Assembly (NCBI GenBank): GCA_002705205.1
Contig: PAHP01000006.1
Span: 1-64,000, forward strand
Direction: 5' to 3'
DNA length: 64,000 bases
Origin: Flavobacteriales bacterium
Lineage (GTDB): Bacteria; Bacteroidota; Bacteroidia; Flavobacteriales; BACL11
This document shows positions 28,821 to 39,381 of the stretch, one piece after another; positions within the stretch are counted from its first letter, which is position 1, and each line of letters opens with the position of its first letter. The notes under the pieces are model-generated. The model ran no database searches and was not told the DNA's origin. It worked only from the letters and a program-made list of their open reading frames with translations. The translations under genes were made by a program, and so were the position numbers.

Positions 28821-29594
28821 ATGATTATAGAATTTTATAAATATCAAGGTACTGGCAATGATTTTATCATAATTGATGATAGAGAGGAGTCTTTTAATGT
28901 TAATGATCATCAGTTAATCACTGCGCTTTGTGAAAGAAGAATGGGTATTGGTGCTGATGGGCTTATTTTGTTAAGAGATCATACTAAGTATGATTTTGAG
29001 ATGATTTATTTTAATTCTGATGGATGCCAATCAACCATGTGTGGAAATGGAGGTAGGTGTATTGTTTCTTTTGCTCAGTTGCTAGGAATTATTGATAAAG
29101 AAACAATTTTTATGGCCGTAGATGGTGAGCATAAAGGAAGGTTTCTAGAAGAAACTATTGCTTTGCAGATGCAAGATGTAGTTGAGATTAAGGGGGTTGG
29201 TGATGGTCTGTTTATGAATACGGGTTCACCTCATTATGTTGAAGTGGTTGATGACTTGCATTCTATGAATGTGAATAAAGAAGGAAGAAGGATAAGAAAC
29301 TCTAAGCCTTTTAAGAAAGAAGGTGTCAATGTAAATTTCGTGCAAGATAGTGTGGATCTACAAGTAAGAACGTACGAGAGGGGGGTGGAGACAGAAACTT
29401 TAAGTTGTGGTACAGGAGTAGTGGCTACGGCTATTGCAATGCATTATGCAGATTGCATTAAAGATAAACAGGTAAACATAAACACTAAGGGAGGTGTGTT
29501 AAGTGTTAGTTTTAAGCATAATAAGGGTTCTTATCAGAATATTTGGTTGAGGGGTGATGTAAGCTTGGTTTATGCTGGAGAGTTTGAATGTTAG
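28821..29594 (+). CDS. dapF: Diaminopimelate epimerase
   Basis: KYQGTGNDFIIID, FNSDGCQSTMCGNGGRC, RTYERGVETETLSCGTG. Confidence 0.95.
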   Translation: MIIEFYKYQGTGNDFIIIDDREESFNVNDHQLITALCERRMGIGADGLILLRDHTKYDFEMIYFNSDGCQSTMCGNGGRCIVSFAQLLGIIDKETIFMAVDGEHKGRFLEETIALQMQDVVEIKGVGDGLFMNTGSPHYVEVVDDLHSMNVNKEGRRIRNSKPFKKEGVNVNFVQDSVDLQVRTYERGVETETLSCGTGVVATAIAMHYADCIKDKQVNINTKGGVLSVSFKHNKGSYQNIWLRGDVSLVYAGEFEC

Positions 29595-30076
29595 AAGGCA
29601 ATAATATAATGCTAAGGCCTTTGAAGGAATCTGATTTTAATCTTCTTGAAAAAATTGAAAACAATACTGATAATTGGCAATTCGGCAGTGAGAATAAAAT
29701 CTATAGTAAGCATGAGCTATTAGACTATATCTCTAATTCTAGAATTGATATTAGAGTAGCTAAACAATTCCGTTTTGTTATTGATTTAAATAGTGTTCCT
29801 ATTGGCTTTATTGATCTATTTGACTATACATTTGATAGCGCAGGTGTTGGTGTTATAATTTCAAATGATTACAGAAGAAGAGGTTTTGCAAAAGAAGCAT
29901 TATCGTTACTTTTAATTTACGCTACTAAAACTTTAAATTTAGAAAAACTGCATTGCATGATTAGAAAAGATAATTTATCGAGCATAAAATTATTTGCTTC
30001 CTGTGGGTTTCATGCTATAAGAGATAAAGAAGAAGAAGTAGGATATTTTATTAAATTAGCGAAAAATCTAAAATAA
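29588..30076 (+). CDS. GNAT family N-acetyltransferase
   Basis: MLRPLKESDFNLLEKIEN, VGVIISNDYRRRGFAKEALSLLL, NLSSIKLFASCGF. Confidence 0.85.
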   Translation: MLEGNNIMLRPLKESDFNLLEKIENNTDNWQFGSENKIYSKHELLDYISNSRIDIRVAKQFRFVIDLNSVPIGFIDLFDYTFDSAGVGVIISNDYRRRGFAKEALSLLLIYATKTLNLEKLHCMIRKDNLSSIKLFASCGFHAIRDKEEEVGYFIKLAKNLK

Positions 30077-30093
30077 AAGACAATAGATTAATA

Positions 30094-31173
30094 ATGAAAA
30101 AACTAGTACTTATATTACTTTTTTTGCCTATGATTGGGTTTGGTCAAATAATGGGTCTTGAGTATTATTTACCTGGAGGGAATGGAGGATTATCAGCTAA
30201 TATAATAGCAGCGGACTATATTCCCCTTGTAAATCATGAATATACTGATTTGCCTGATTCACTCTATGGAAATACGTATACTGTTAATGCTGGTCTGCCT
30301 ACATTTGCTAGTGGACATTATTATTATCATCCTGGCACAGAAATTGGAAGTGAATTGACAATAAATGGACTGCCATATTTCCAAGCATTTGGAATGGGAA
30401 TCCTTGATAATAATTTACCTTTTATTTGGGATTGGTATTGGATTTCTGACAGTGCAATAAGTGCTGGTGTTGATACTTTTTTATATGATTTAAATAACAA
30501 TGTAATAAGCAGTATTCAACACAGAACATTAACGTGGAATAGTATGCCTCCTCAAGTGATGAACGAATCACATAATATTACGGATTATATATATGATCAG
30601 GATAATAAGTTAATTCAAATAGATTTTATTCAAGACATTACCGCTATTGGTGGGATGTCTTATAATTTATCAGAAACAAATTATCTTTTTTATGATGGAT
30701 CAGGAAGGTTGATAAGAGTAGAACTTCCTTTTAATAGCGAATTAATATATCATTATGGTAATAATGGAGTAAGTTCAGTAGTTTTATACCAGGCAAACAA
30801 TTTTATTGATACAGTAAGTATTTGTGATTATGATGCAAATGGACTAATAAGTGAATTTATAAATAAAGATTATACATTAGATCCTATTAGTTATTTTCGA
30901 ACACTGAAATATAATATTAATCATGATTTCAATGGTAGGTATATTTATAGATCACATGAATTATGGAATTCATTTTCAAATAATTGGGATATGCAAAATG
31001 AGTGGTATTATTTGTATAATAACCAAACTGCTATAAAAGATGTTGTGAATTTAAATAAAAAATTATTAAAAGCAATTGATGGTTCAGGAAGAGATATAAA
31101 ACCGAAATCAAATTCACCGGTCTTTTATATCTATGATAATGGCACAGTAGAGAAAAGAATAGTAATTGAATAA
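30094..31173 (+). CDS. Hypothetical secreted protein with compact C-terminal tag
   Basis: Signal peptide MKKLVLILLFLPMIGFGQ; C-term FYIYDNGTVEKRIVIE. Confidence 0.75.
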   Translation: MKKLVLILLFLPMIGFGQIMGLEYYLPGGNGGLSANIIAADYIPLVNHEYTDLPDSLYGNTYTVNAGLPTFASGHYYYHPGTEIGSELTINGLPYFQAFGMGILDNNLPFIWDWYWISDSAISAGVDTFLYDLNNNVISSIQHRTLTWNSMPPQVMNESHNITDYIYDQDNKLIQIDFIQDITAIGGMSYNLSETNYLFYDGSGRLIRVELPFNSELIYHYGNNGVSSVVLYQANNFIDTVSICDYDANGLISEFINKDYTLDPISYFRTLKYNINHDFNGRYIYRSHELWNSFSNNWDMQNEWYYLYNNQTAIKDVVNLNKKLLKAIDGSGRDIKPKSNSPVFYIYDNGTVEKRIVIE

Positions 31174-33015
31174 ATGAGGAGTCTCATTTCTTTATTTGCT
31201 ATTGTTTTATTATTTTCTTGCCAAAGAGGAAAAGTAAGTGATTACACTACTTACTTAAATCATAATGATACTGTTAGGTATGTAGGAAAAGAGCAGTGTA
31301 GAATGTGCCATTCAGATATCTACGACTCTTATATGAAAACTGGAATGGGTCAGTCCTTTCATTTCGCAACAAAGGAGCATAGTGCTTTATCTAATAGTCA
31401 GATGCATGTTATACATGATAGTATCAGGAATCTTTTCTATCAGCCTTTCTGGAGAAATGACAGTCTTTATTTAAAGGAATTCCGGTTACAAGGTAAGGAT
31501 ACTATTCATTTACTTATTAAAAAGATCACTTATAAGATAGGTAGTGGGCAGCATACTAATTCTCATCTATTTAATGCAAATGGTTACGTACATCAGATGC
31601 CTTATACTTATTATACTCAAGAAGGGATTGGTGATCTCCCCCCAGGTTTTGAGAATGGTCAGAATACTAGATTCTCTCGTGAGATAGGTATAGAATGTAT
31701 GAGTTGTCATAATGCTTATCCAGATCATGAGGATGGTTCAATCAATAAATACAATACTGTGCCAGTTGGAATTGATTGTGAAAGGTGTCACGGTCCTGGA
31801 GAGGTTCATGTAAAAAGAAAATTGGCAGGAGAAATTATTGACACCTCAAGATATATAGATTATTCAATTGTGAATCCTGGTAAGTTGCCTATAGACTTGC
31901 AGTTTGATATCTGTCAGAGATGCCATTTACAAGGAACAACAGTGCTAAATGATTTGTCCTCCTTTACAGACTTTAAACCAGGTATGCATCTAAAAGATGT
32001 AATGGATACTTATTTACCGAAATATAACAATGATGATGAGTTTATTATGGCTTCTCATGTAGATCGATTAAAGCAATCAGCTTGCTATAGTAATTCTGAG
32101 TTAACATGTATCTCATGTCATAATCCTCATAAGAGTGTTGCTGAATTAGATGTTGCTTACTTTGATAATAAATGTCAACAATGTCACTCAGAATGTAAGG
32201 ATGAGCAAATCAATGATTGTACTAAATGCCATATGCCAAAGTCAATCACCTCTGATATAATGCATGTTTCTATTACTGATCATAAAATCGCTGTTCCTAA
32301 TAGTGGTAAAAAGGAAAAAGGGAAGTTTATTGGTTTGCATTCTATTAACAATCCACAGCCAACTAAGTTATCTAAAGCAAAGGCATATTTAAAACACTAT
32401 GAAAGTTTTGAACAGAAGCCATTTTATTTAGATTCTGCTTTTCAGTTCTTAATATTAGCAGATAATAGTTATGTGTCTTTTATTCAGTATTATTATCTTA
32501 AAAATGATAATAAAGGGCTTGTAGATTATGTGATGAGTAATAGTCTTGATCAGAGTAAATATTCTAAAACTGATTTAGCATTGGCTTATAGTAGGATAGC
32601 AGAGGTATTCGCTTTAAATGGAATAAATAATGATGCTGAAGAGTATTATAAAAAAGCAAATAGTTTAATGCCATTTATAATTAGTTATAAAATAAAATAT
32701 GGTAGTTTCCTTATAAAGTATGGTAGATTAGAGGATGCGAGTAGTGTTTTTAAAGAGGCATTAGCATTAAACCCTACTATAAAAGAAGTTCATTTAAATT
32801 TGGGGTATATTTCTTTATTAGAAAAGGACTTTATTAGTGCTGAGAATAGTCTCAAGCAGGCTATTGCATTGGACCCAGATTATGTGCTAGCTTACGAGAA
32901 CTTAGTTTTAGCTACACAGATGCAAAATAAAATAATCGATACAAAGCTTTATTTGCGTAAAATTTTAGAAATTGCTCCCAATCATAAAGCAAAAATAATT
33001 TTAGAGAACTTGTAA
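31174..33015 (+). CDS. Multiheme cytochrome c lipoprotein with C-terminal TPRs
   Basis: Lipobox VLLFSCQ; seven CxxCH motifs (CRMCH, CMSCH, CERCH, CQRCH, CISCH, CQQCH, CTKCH); TPR-like repeats near C-terminus. Confidence 0.85.
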   Translation: MRSLISLFAIVLLFSCQRGKVSDYTTYLNHNDTVRYVGKEQCRMCHSDIYDSYMKTGMGQSFHFATKEHSALSNSQMHVIHDSIRNLFYQPFWRNDSLYLKEFRLQGKDTIHLLIKKITYKIGSGQHTNSHLFNANGYVHQMPYTYYTQEGIGDLPPGFENGQNTRFSREIGIECMSCHNAYPDHEDGSINKYNTVPVGIDCERCHGPGEVHVKRKLAGEIIDTSRYIDYSIVNPGKLPIDLQFDICQRCHLQGTTVLNDLSSFTDFKPGMHLKDVMDTYLPKYNNDDEFIMASHVDRLKQSACYSNSELTCISCHNPHKSVAELDVAYFDNKCQQCHSECKDEQINDCTKCHMPKSITSDIMHVSITDHKIAVPNSGKKEKGKFIGLHSINNPQPTKLSKAKAYLKHYESFEQKPFYLDSAFQFLILADNSYVSFIQYYYLKNDNKGLVDYVMSNSLDQSKYSKTDLALAYSRIAEVFALNGINNDAEEYYKKANSLMPFIISYKIKYGSFLIKYGRLEDASSVFKEALALNPTIKEVHLNLGYISLLEKDFISAENSLKQAIALDPDYVLAYENLVLATQMQNKIIDTKLYLRKILEIAPNHKAKIILENL

Positions 33016-33016
33016 T

Positions 33017-34090
33017 TTGAGTAAGAGAAGAAAATTTAAGAAGAAGTCTGGAATAAGAAAGTTTCTAATTTCCTTCTTTTTTTTGGTGTTAATTGGTGGA
33101 TTTTTAATGGCTTATGAGTTATATTCAAGGGTTTATCAGCCTAATGTTATCCTTTCAGAAAATGCTGATGAGAAGTATATTTATATCCCTACTGATGCGG
33201 ATTTCTTAGAAGTAGTAAAAATATTATCAGAGAATGGCTTGTTGATTAATACAAATTCTTTTGAATGGCTTTCAAAGAAAAAGAAATATACTACTAATAT
33301 TAAGGCTGGTCGATATAAAATAGATAGATCATTAAATAATAATCAACTTGTTAATTTATTACGTTCAGGAAAGCAAACTCCTGTAAGAGTAACTTTTAGT
33401 AATATAAGAACGAAAGAGCAGTTAGCAGGAAATATTTCAAGTCAGATTGAATCTGATTCGCTTTCCATTTTAAACTTTATTACTGATACTTTTTTTCAGC
33501 AGAAATTAGCGTTAAATGATGATAATGTATCTAGTATATTTATACCTAATACTTATGAGTTTTATTGGAATACATCAGCTGAAAGTTTTGTAAATAGAAT
33601 GTTAAAGGAATATTATAAGTTTTGGAATGCTGAAAGAAAAGATAAGGCTAAGAAGATAAATTTAAATTATTATGAGGTAGCAGCGCTTGCTTCAATAGTT
33701 GAGAAGGAGCAAAGTATTAGAATATCTGAACGGCCAGAGATTGCAGGTTTATATCTTAATAGACTGAAGAAAGGGATGAAATTAGAATCAGATCCAACTT
33801 TAATATTTGCTTTGAGAGATTTTACTATTAAGAGGGTCCTTAATAAAGATAAAAAGATTGACTCTCCTTTTAATACATATAAATATAAGGGGTTGCCTCC
33901 TGGACCTATTTGTATTCCATCAATTAATTCTATTGACGCTGTATTAAATGCAAGTAGTCATAAATATATTTTCATGTGTGCTAAAGAGGACTTCTCTGGT
34001 TACCATAATTTTGCAAGAACTTATAGTAGGCATTTAATCAATGCTCGTAAATATCAAAAAGCACTAAATAAACGAAAGATTTTACGTTAA
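33017..34090 (+). CDS. mltG: Endolytic transglycosylase MltG (YceG-like)
   Basis: TTG start; single TM; ASIVEKEQSIRISERPEIAGLYLNRLKKGMKLESDPT, GLPPGPICIPS. Confidence 0.92.
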   Translation: MSKRRKFKKKSGIRKFLISFFFLVLIGGFLMAYELYSRVYQPNVILSENADEKYIYIPTDADFLEVVKILSENGLLINTNSFEWLSKKKKYTTNIKAGRYKIDRSLNNNQLVNLLRSGKQTPVRVTFSNIRTKEQLAGNISSQIESDSLSILNFITDTFFQQKLALNDDNVSSIFIPNTYEFYWNTSAESFVNRMLKEYYKFWNAERKDKAKKINLNYYEVAALASIVEKEQSIRISERPEIAGLYLNRLKKGMKLESDPTLIFALRDFTIKRVLNKDKKIDSPFNTYKYKGLPPGPICIPSINSIDAVLNASSHKYIFMCAKEDFSGYHNFARTYSRHLINARKYQKALNKRKILR

Positions 34091-34126
34091 TTTTTTAAAT
34101 TTGTATTCGATAAAACAACTAATATA

Positions 34127-35527
34127 ATGGGAGATATAAAGTTTGGGACAGATGGTTGGAGAGCGGTAATTGGTCATGAGTATACCACTGATAATGTAGC
34201 AAGAGTAAGTCTTGCTGTTGCTAATTGGTTAAATGAGAAAAGTGATGACTCCTCAGTTGTAATTGGGCATGATTGTAGGTTTGCAGGAGAGCTTTTTGCA
34301 GAAACTGCTGCTAAGGTTTTAGCTAGTCAAGGGGTAAAAGTTAAATTAGCAAAGGGATTTGTTTCTACACCTATGGTTTCATTAGGTGTTGTGAAAGAAA
34401 GAGCAAATCTTGGTGTTGTTATTACAGCTTCTCATAACCCTCCTAGTTATAATGGATATAAATTAAAAGGTGATTTTGGAGGACCTTTATTGCCTGCTGA
34501 TATATCAGATATAGAGAGTAGAATTCCTACTGTTAATTCAGTAGATTATGATGCTGTCTTGATAGATGAATTAGTTGCAGAGGATAAATTATCCTATCTT
34601 GATTTAGAAGATATGTATATTAAGCATGCTGAGGCTAATTTTGATTTGGATGCTATTTCTAATTCGGATATGAACTTTGCTTATGACGCCATGTTTGGAG
34701 CTGGAATGAATGCTGTAAAACGTTTATTACCAGGTACTACGTTATTACATTGTGATAATAATCCAGGATTCTTAGGTACTGCTCCTGAACCTATTCACAG
34801 GAATTTAAAAGAGTTTTCCAAATTTATGTATAATAATGAATTAGATTGTGGTTTAGCTACTGATGGGGATGCTGATAGAATTGGTCTTTATGATAGTAAA
34901 GGTAATTTTGTTGACTCACATCATATTATTTTATTACTAATTCATTATATGGTTAAGTATAAAGGAATGACAGGAAAGGTGGTTACTGCATTTTCTTGTT
35001 CAGTAAAAATAGAGCAAATGTGTAGACACTATAACCTAGAACAAGAAACTGTTCAGATTGGATTTAAGCATATTGCTGGTAAAATGATAACTGAAGATGT
35101 TCTTCTAGGGGGAGAGGAATCTGGTGGTATTGCAACTAAGGGGCATATACCTGAGAGAGATGGTATCTGGATGGGGCTTATCTTATTTGAATTCATGGCA
35201 AAATCAGGAAAATCATTAGAGGAACTTATTGAGGAAGTTTATGAAATTGTTGGGGAGTTTGCTTTTGAGAGAATAGATTTACATATTGATAATGAGGCTA
35301 AACGTTTGATTATTGAAGATTGTAACTCAGCTAAGTTTACAAAATTTGGAAAGTATGTAGTAGAAAGAGTTGAAACGATTGATGGCTATAAGTTTTTCTT
35401 TGATGCAGATACCTGGTTAATGATTCGCCCTTCTGGCACTGAACCTGTACTAAGAACATATGCAGAGGCACGGACACAAAATAAGGTTCTTGATATACTG
35501 GCTGATTGTGAAGCTACTATTTTGTAG
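34127..35527 (+). CDS. Phosphoglucomutase/phosphomannomutase family protein
   Basis: FGTDGWRAVIG, TASHNPPSYNGYK, TDGDADRIGLYD, RPSGTEPVLRTYAEA. Confidence 0.93.
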   Translation: MGDIKFGTDGWRAVIGHEYTTDNVARVSLAVANWLNEKSDDSSVVIGHDCRFAGELFAETAAKVLASQGVKVKLAKGFVSTPMVSLGVVKERANLGVVITASHNPPSYNGYKLKGDFGGPLLPADISDIESRIPTVNSVDYDAVLIDELVAEDKLSYLDLEDMYIKHAEANFDLDAISNSDMNFAYDAMFGAGMNAVKRLLPGTTLLHCDNNPGFLGTAPEPIHRNLKEFSKFMYNNELDCGLATDGDADRIGLYDSKGNFVDSHHIILLLIHYMVKYKGMTGKVVTAFSCSVKIEQMCRHYNLEQETVQIGFKHIAGKMITEDVLLGGEESGGIATKGHIPERDGIWMGLILFEFMAKSGKSLEELIEEVYEIVGEFAFERIDLHIDNEAKRLIIEDCNSAKFTKFGKYVVERVETIDGYKFFFDADTWLMIRPSGTEPVLRTYAEARTQNKVLDILADCEATIL

Positions 35528-36436
35528 ATGAAACAACTATTTTTGATATTATTTTCCTGTCTCTTATTAACTTCAAATGCTCAGGATTGGGATGTGTCTA
35601 AGGAATATGGAGGTTGGGAACTAGATCAGTCCTATACTTTAGATAAAAGAAAGAGAAATATATTATTAATTTCAGAAGCAACTGCATATACTCTTGCTCT
35701 TGTAGGGCTTAATCAACTATGGTATGCTAATTATCCTAAAAGTACTTTCCATTTTATTAATGATAATGGGGAGTGGATGCAGATGGATAAAGTTGGTCAC
35801 ATGACATCTTCTTATTATACTGGAGTTGCAGGTATTAAAGCTTATCAATGGACTGGAATGAATAGAAAGAATTCTATTTGGTATGGCGGTATGACTGGCT
35901 CCTTCTTTCTCTTAATTATTGAGATCCTAGATGGTCATTCGAAAGAGTGGGGTGCCTCAGCAGGTGATTTAATTGCAAATACGTCAGGTTCTTTGTTGGC
36001 AATAGGTCAAGCACTAAAGTGGGATGAGCAAAGGATACAGCTTAAATATAGTTATAGCCACTCAAAATGGGCTAGTAAAAATCCTGAACAATTAGGTAGT
36101 AATAACTTAGAAAGAGTTTTAAAAGATTATAATGGACAAACTTATTGGTTGTCGTTTAATTTAAAATCATTAATTCAAATAGAAAATGATAATTTTCCTA
36201 GTTGGTTGAGTTTATCGCTAGGTTATGGAGCAGATTACATGCTAAATCCTTATCCAACAGATAAGAATTATCCTAAGAGACAATTTTTATTTTCTTTTGA
36301 TGTCGATCTAAATAGAATAAAAACTAGCAATAGAATAATCAATTCGATATTCCATACTTTTGGTTTTCTTAAGTTTCCTGCACCTGCTATTCAGTATAGA
36401 AATGGTAATGTGTTATTTCATCCTATCTATTACTAA
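35528..36436 (+). CDS. DUF2279-like secreted/periplasmic protein
   Basis: Signal peptide; DKVGHMTSSYYTGVAGIKAYQWTGM, EILDGHSKEWGASAGDLIANTSGSLL. Confidence 0.7.
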   Translation: MKQLFLILFSCLLLTSNAQDWDVSKEYGGWELDQSYTLDKRKRNILLISEATAYTLALVGLNQLWYANYPKSTFHFINDNGEWMQMDKVGHMTSSYYTGVAGIKAYQWTGMNRKNSIWYGGMTGSFFLLIIEILDGHSKEWGASAGDLIANTSGSLLAIGQALKWDEQRIQLKYSYSHSKWASKNPEQLGSNNLERVLKDYNGQTYWLSFNLKSLIQIENDNFPSWLSLSLGYGADYMLNPYPTDKNYPKRQFLFSFDVDLNRIKTSNRIINSIFHTFGFLKFPAPAIQYRNGNVLFHPIYY

Positions 36437-36942
36437 TGAAATTTTCAGTTGGAGATAAGGTTCTCTTTAAAAAGGAGAGTTTAAGAGGAAGGGTTAGTAA
36501 GATAATATCTATCTATAAGGTTCTAGTTTTAACTCAAGATGGTTTTGAGATGAATGTGTCTGTAAATGATTTGGTTAGAGTTGAGGAGGGAACAGAAAGA
36601 ATAGCTTCTTATGGCAGAGTTTCTAATTTTAAAGATTTTAAAGAAACTAGTTTTAAAGCTAAGAAAAGTCAAAAGAGCAAATCTATATGTAGGGTTGATT
36701 TACATATAGAGTTATTGACATCTAACTATCATTACATGAGCAACATAGAGATTGTTCAGTTACAGCTTAATGTATGTGAGAAGAAGATTCATAAGGCACT
36801 AAACAGTAAGGCTACAAAGTTAGAGATTATACATGGAATTGGCGAGGGAATACTTAGAGAAGAGGTGCACAACCTCTTAAGAGATTATAAGCTTAGATTT
36901 TATCTTTCTAAAGATGGAGGAGCCACTGAGGTGATATTATAA
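36436..36942 (+). CDS. Smr-domain protein
   Basis: VDLHIELLTSNY..LEIIHGIGEGILREEVHNLLRDY Smr core; start overlaps the upstream stop. Confidence 0.85.
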   Translation: MKFSVGDKVLFKKESLRGRVSKIISIYKVLVLTQDGFEMNVSVNDLVRVEEGTERIASYGRVSNFKDFKETSFKAKKSQKSKSICRVDLHIELLTSNYHYMSNIEIVQLQLNVCEKKIHKALNSKATKLEIIHGIGEGILREEVHNLLRDYKLRFYLSKDGGATEVIL

Positions 36943-38418
36943 TTGCTCTTCTCGTCTACTAATAATCTCTACTATCTGCTTATGAGTTATTCGTTTGGCA
37001 ATAATCTTCTTTTCTTTATCTAATAGGTAGATTACAGGAGTAGAGTAAATATCATATTTATCTCTCCAATCACTACTTGCAACTGGGTTTCCATCATCAT
37101 CATGATTTATGTCTGCTACATTTAACCAGTCTCCAGTTTTTTGATCATGTATAAATTTCTTCCATTCTTTTTTGTCAAATTCAGTTGCCACTGCAAAAGT
37201 TTTAATATCATGTCCTAATAAGATTAATGAATCAATATCATTTTTGATTTTGGGTATTTCTTTTTTACAATGGCCACATGTTGGCCCAAAGAAAACTAGC
37301 ACTGTGTAGTTTGAATTAATTTCTTGTAAGGTATGAATAATTCCAAGAGTATCTTTCATAAATGGTCTTCCATAGAAATCAAGAAACTCTGATGCTTCTC
37401 TTCCGATTAGGTTAGGAGCAATCTTTTGTGCTCTATCAGCAATTTTTACTAGTTGCGTAGAATCAACCCAATCACATTGATTATTCATGTAGTAATTCTC
37501 AACCATGTGAACAAAAACAGCATCCATTCCCATAATCTTAGAACGTTCGTAAGTTGATGTGATATAAGAAACTACATACTGAAAGATCTCAGGGTTTTTT
37601 CTAGAATTTTCAATTAAAATATCTGCAGAGATATTAATTGAGTCAGGGTTCTTAGCAGTTAGTTTCTCAAGGTATTGATCCATTTTATTGAAGAATATCG
37701 GAGTTCTAAGCATTCTCTCATCAGAAAAATCTATATTATCCCAAAAATGCTTCTTGTAATATCTGTATGCGAAAGTTTTATCAGCTTTTCCTGTGCTATC
37801 TAGAGGCGCTTCCGGTATGACAGGCTCAGTAGTTGCTATTACAATTGATGAGAAGAATTTGTCTGCATGATCTTTAATAAAATTAGAGCGATATGATCTT
37901 ACTTTTGTGTCAATATTTTTTGCCCTTTCTTGTAATTCTTTTTTAGCTTCACCTTTAGCATTTTCTAATTCCTTCCTTATTGGCGCAACATCTTTTTGCA
38001 TCTTAGTAATAAAGTTTAGGTATTCATAAAAAGGAGGATTTTCTTTTGAATTCTTAAATTTCATACTACCAATTAAATCATCTAATTTTGTTGAAAATGA
38101 GAAATACTGCTCAGAAATAATAATATCAAAATAGTTGTTTTCAGACAGTACTACTAAGTACATTCCTCCTGGGAGCTTTGTATTTCCTTTAAACAAAAAC
38201 TTGCCGTTTACTACATTTGCAGTATCGGTTGCATACTGTTTTCCTCCAAAATAATAAGCAAGCATTACAGTAGAATCTTTTAGTCCCGTTACTTCACCAC
38301 TAATCTTATAGCCATCTTTTTTCTGTTGCAAGAGCTCTGATAAGCTTTGAGCATTAGAGATGTTTGTTAGGTAAATGACTGTAAATAGTAATAAGATGTT
38401 TTTCATTTTAATTTTCAT
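36937..38418 (-). CDS. Thioredoxin-like (TlpA/AhpC) domain protein with N-terminal DUF4369-like domain
   Basis: Signal peptide; SGEVTGLKDSTVMLAYYFGGKQY; VLVFFGPTCGHCKKEIP. Confidence 0.85.
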   Translation of the reverse strand: MKIKMKNILLLFTVIYLTNISNAQSLSELLQQKKDGYKISGEVTGLKDSTVMLAYYFGGKQYATDTANVVNGKFLFKGNTKLPGGMYLVVLSENNYFDIIISEQYFSFSTKLDDLIGSMKFKNSKENPPFYEYLNFITKMQKDVAPIRKELENAKGEAKKELQERAKNIDTKVRSYRSNFIKDHADKFFSSIVIATTEPVIPEAPLDSTGKADKTFAYRYYKKHFWDNIDFSDERMLRTPIFFNKMDQYLEKLTAKNPDSINISADILIENSRKNPEIFQYVVSYITSTYERSKIMGMDAVFVHMVENYYMNNQCDWVDSTQLVKIADRAQKIAPNLIGREASEFLDFYGRPFMKDTLGIIHTLQEINSNYTVLVFFGPTCGHCKKEIPKIKNDIDSLILLGHDIKTFAVATEFDKKEWKKFIHDQKTGDWLNVADINHDDDGNPVASSDWRDKYDIYSTPVIYLLDKEKKIIAKRITHKQIVEIISRREEQL

Positions 38419-38469
38419 TTATTTGATTTGGTTTGCAAAATTACTAATCAAAACGAAATTTACAAATAT

Positions 38470-39345
38470 CTATTGTTTGTTTTTTAAATATCCTTCCAAG
38501 AATACAACTCCAATTATAATAGTACTTCCAATATAAAAAGACATATTCATAAATTCATCATCACCAAATATTAGAAGTGCTAGAATAATACTATAAATTG
38601 GCTCAAGGTTTATTGCCATTATTAGTGAATATGGGGTTATGTATTTCATGATTTCTGTCATCCATACAAACACTAAAGCAGTGCAAATGATACCAAGGAT
38701 TAGTAGGTAAGAAAAATCAATTAAAGAAATTGCGTTTTTTATAAATGAATAATCTCCTTGTAGAATCAATAAAAGACTAATAATAATAAAGCCTGTAAAC
38801 ATCTCAATCATAGTTATTTTAGCAGCTTCGATCTTTTCTACATACCTAGCATTAAATAAAGTAAATAAAGTACCAAGTAATGCTGCCATTATTCCATAAA
38901 AGTATCCTAGTAAATATTTACTGTCTGTTCCAAGAATATAAGTGAGTGCTAATAATACAATGATGCCAAGGATAACTTCATAAATTAATATTCTTCTTTT
39001 AAAAAATAAAGGTTCGATAATTGAAGAAAATAAGGATGATGTTGCTAAACAAACTACAGCTATAGAGACTGTCGATACTTTAATTGCTTCAAAAAAGAAA
39101 ATCCAATGGAAAGTGACTAATGCGCCTACACCCATAATTCCAAATAAATCTTTTTTATGTATTCCAAATAAATCTTTTTTTATTGCTAAGAAGATAAATA
39201 AACCTATAAAGGCAATCAACATACGATACCAAACTAACTCTAGCGTTTCTAAAGAGATTAATTTCCCTAATACACCTGTTAAGCCTAATATTAACACCAT
39301 TAGGTGTAGTGAGTAGTTTTTATGTTTTTTTAGTAATTTATACAT
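38470..39345 (-). CDS. EamA/DMT family transporter
   Basis: About 10 TM helices; VGALVTFHWIFFFEAIKVSTVSIA and INLEPIYSIILALLIFGD. Confidence 0.85.
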   Translation of the reverse strand: MYKLLKKHKNYSLHLMVLILGLTGVLGKLISLETLELVWYRMLIAFIGLFIFLAIKKDLFGIHKKDLFGIMGVGALVTFHWIFFFEAIKVSTVSIAVVCLATSSLFSSIIEPLFFKRRILIYEVILGIIVLLALTYILGTDSKYLLGYFYGIMAALLGTLFTLFNARYVEKIEAAKITMIEMFTGFIIISLLLILQGDYSFIKNAISLIDFSYLLILGIICTALVFVWMTEIMKYITPYSLIMAINLEPIYSIILALLIFGDDEFMNMSFYIGSTIIIGVVFLEGYLKNKQ

Positions 39346-39381
39346 GAATATTATAAATTTGTGCAATAATACAATATAAGA

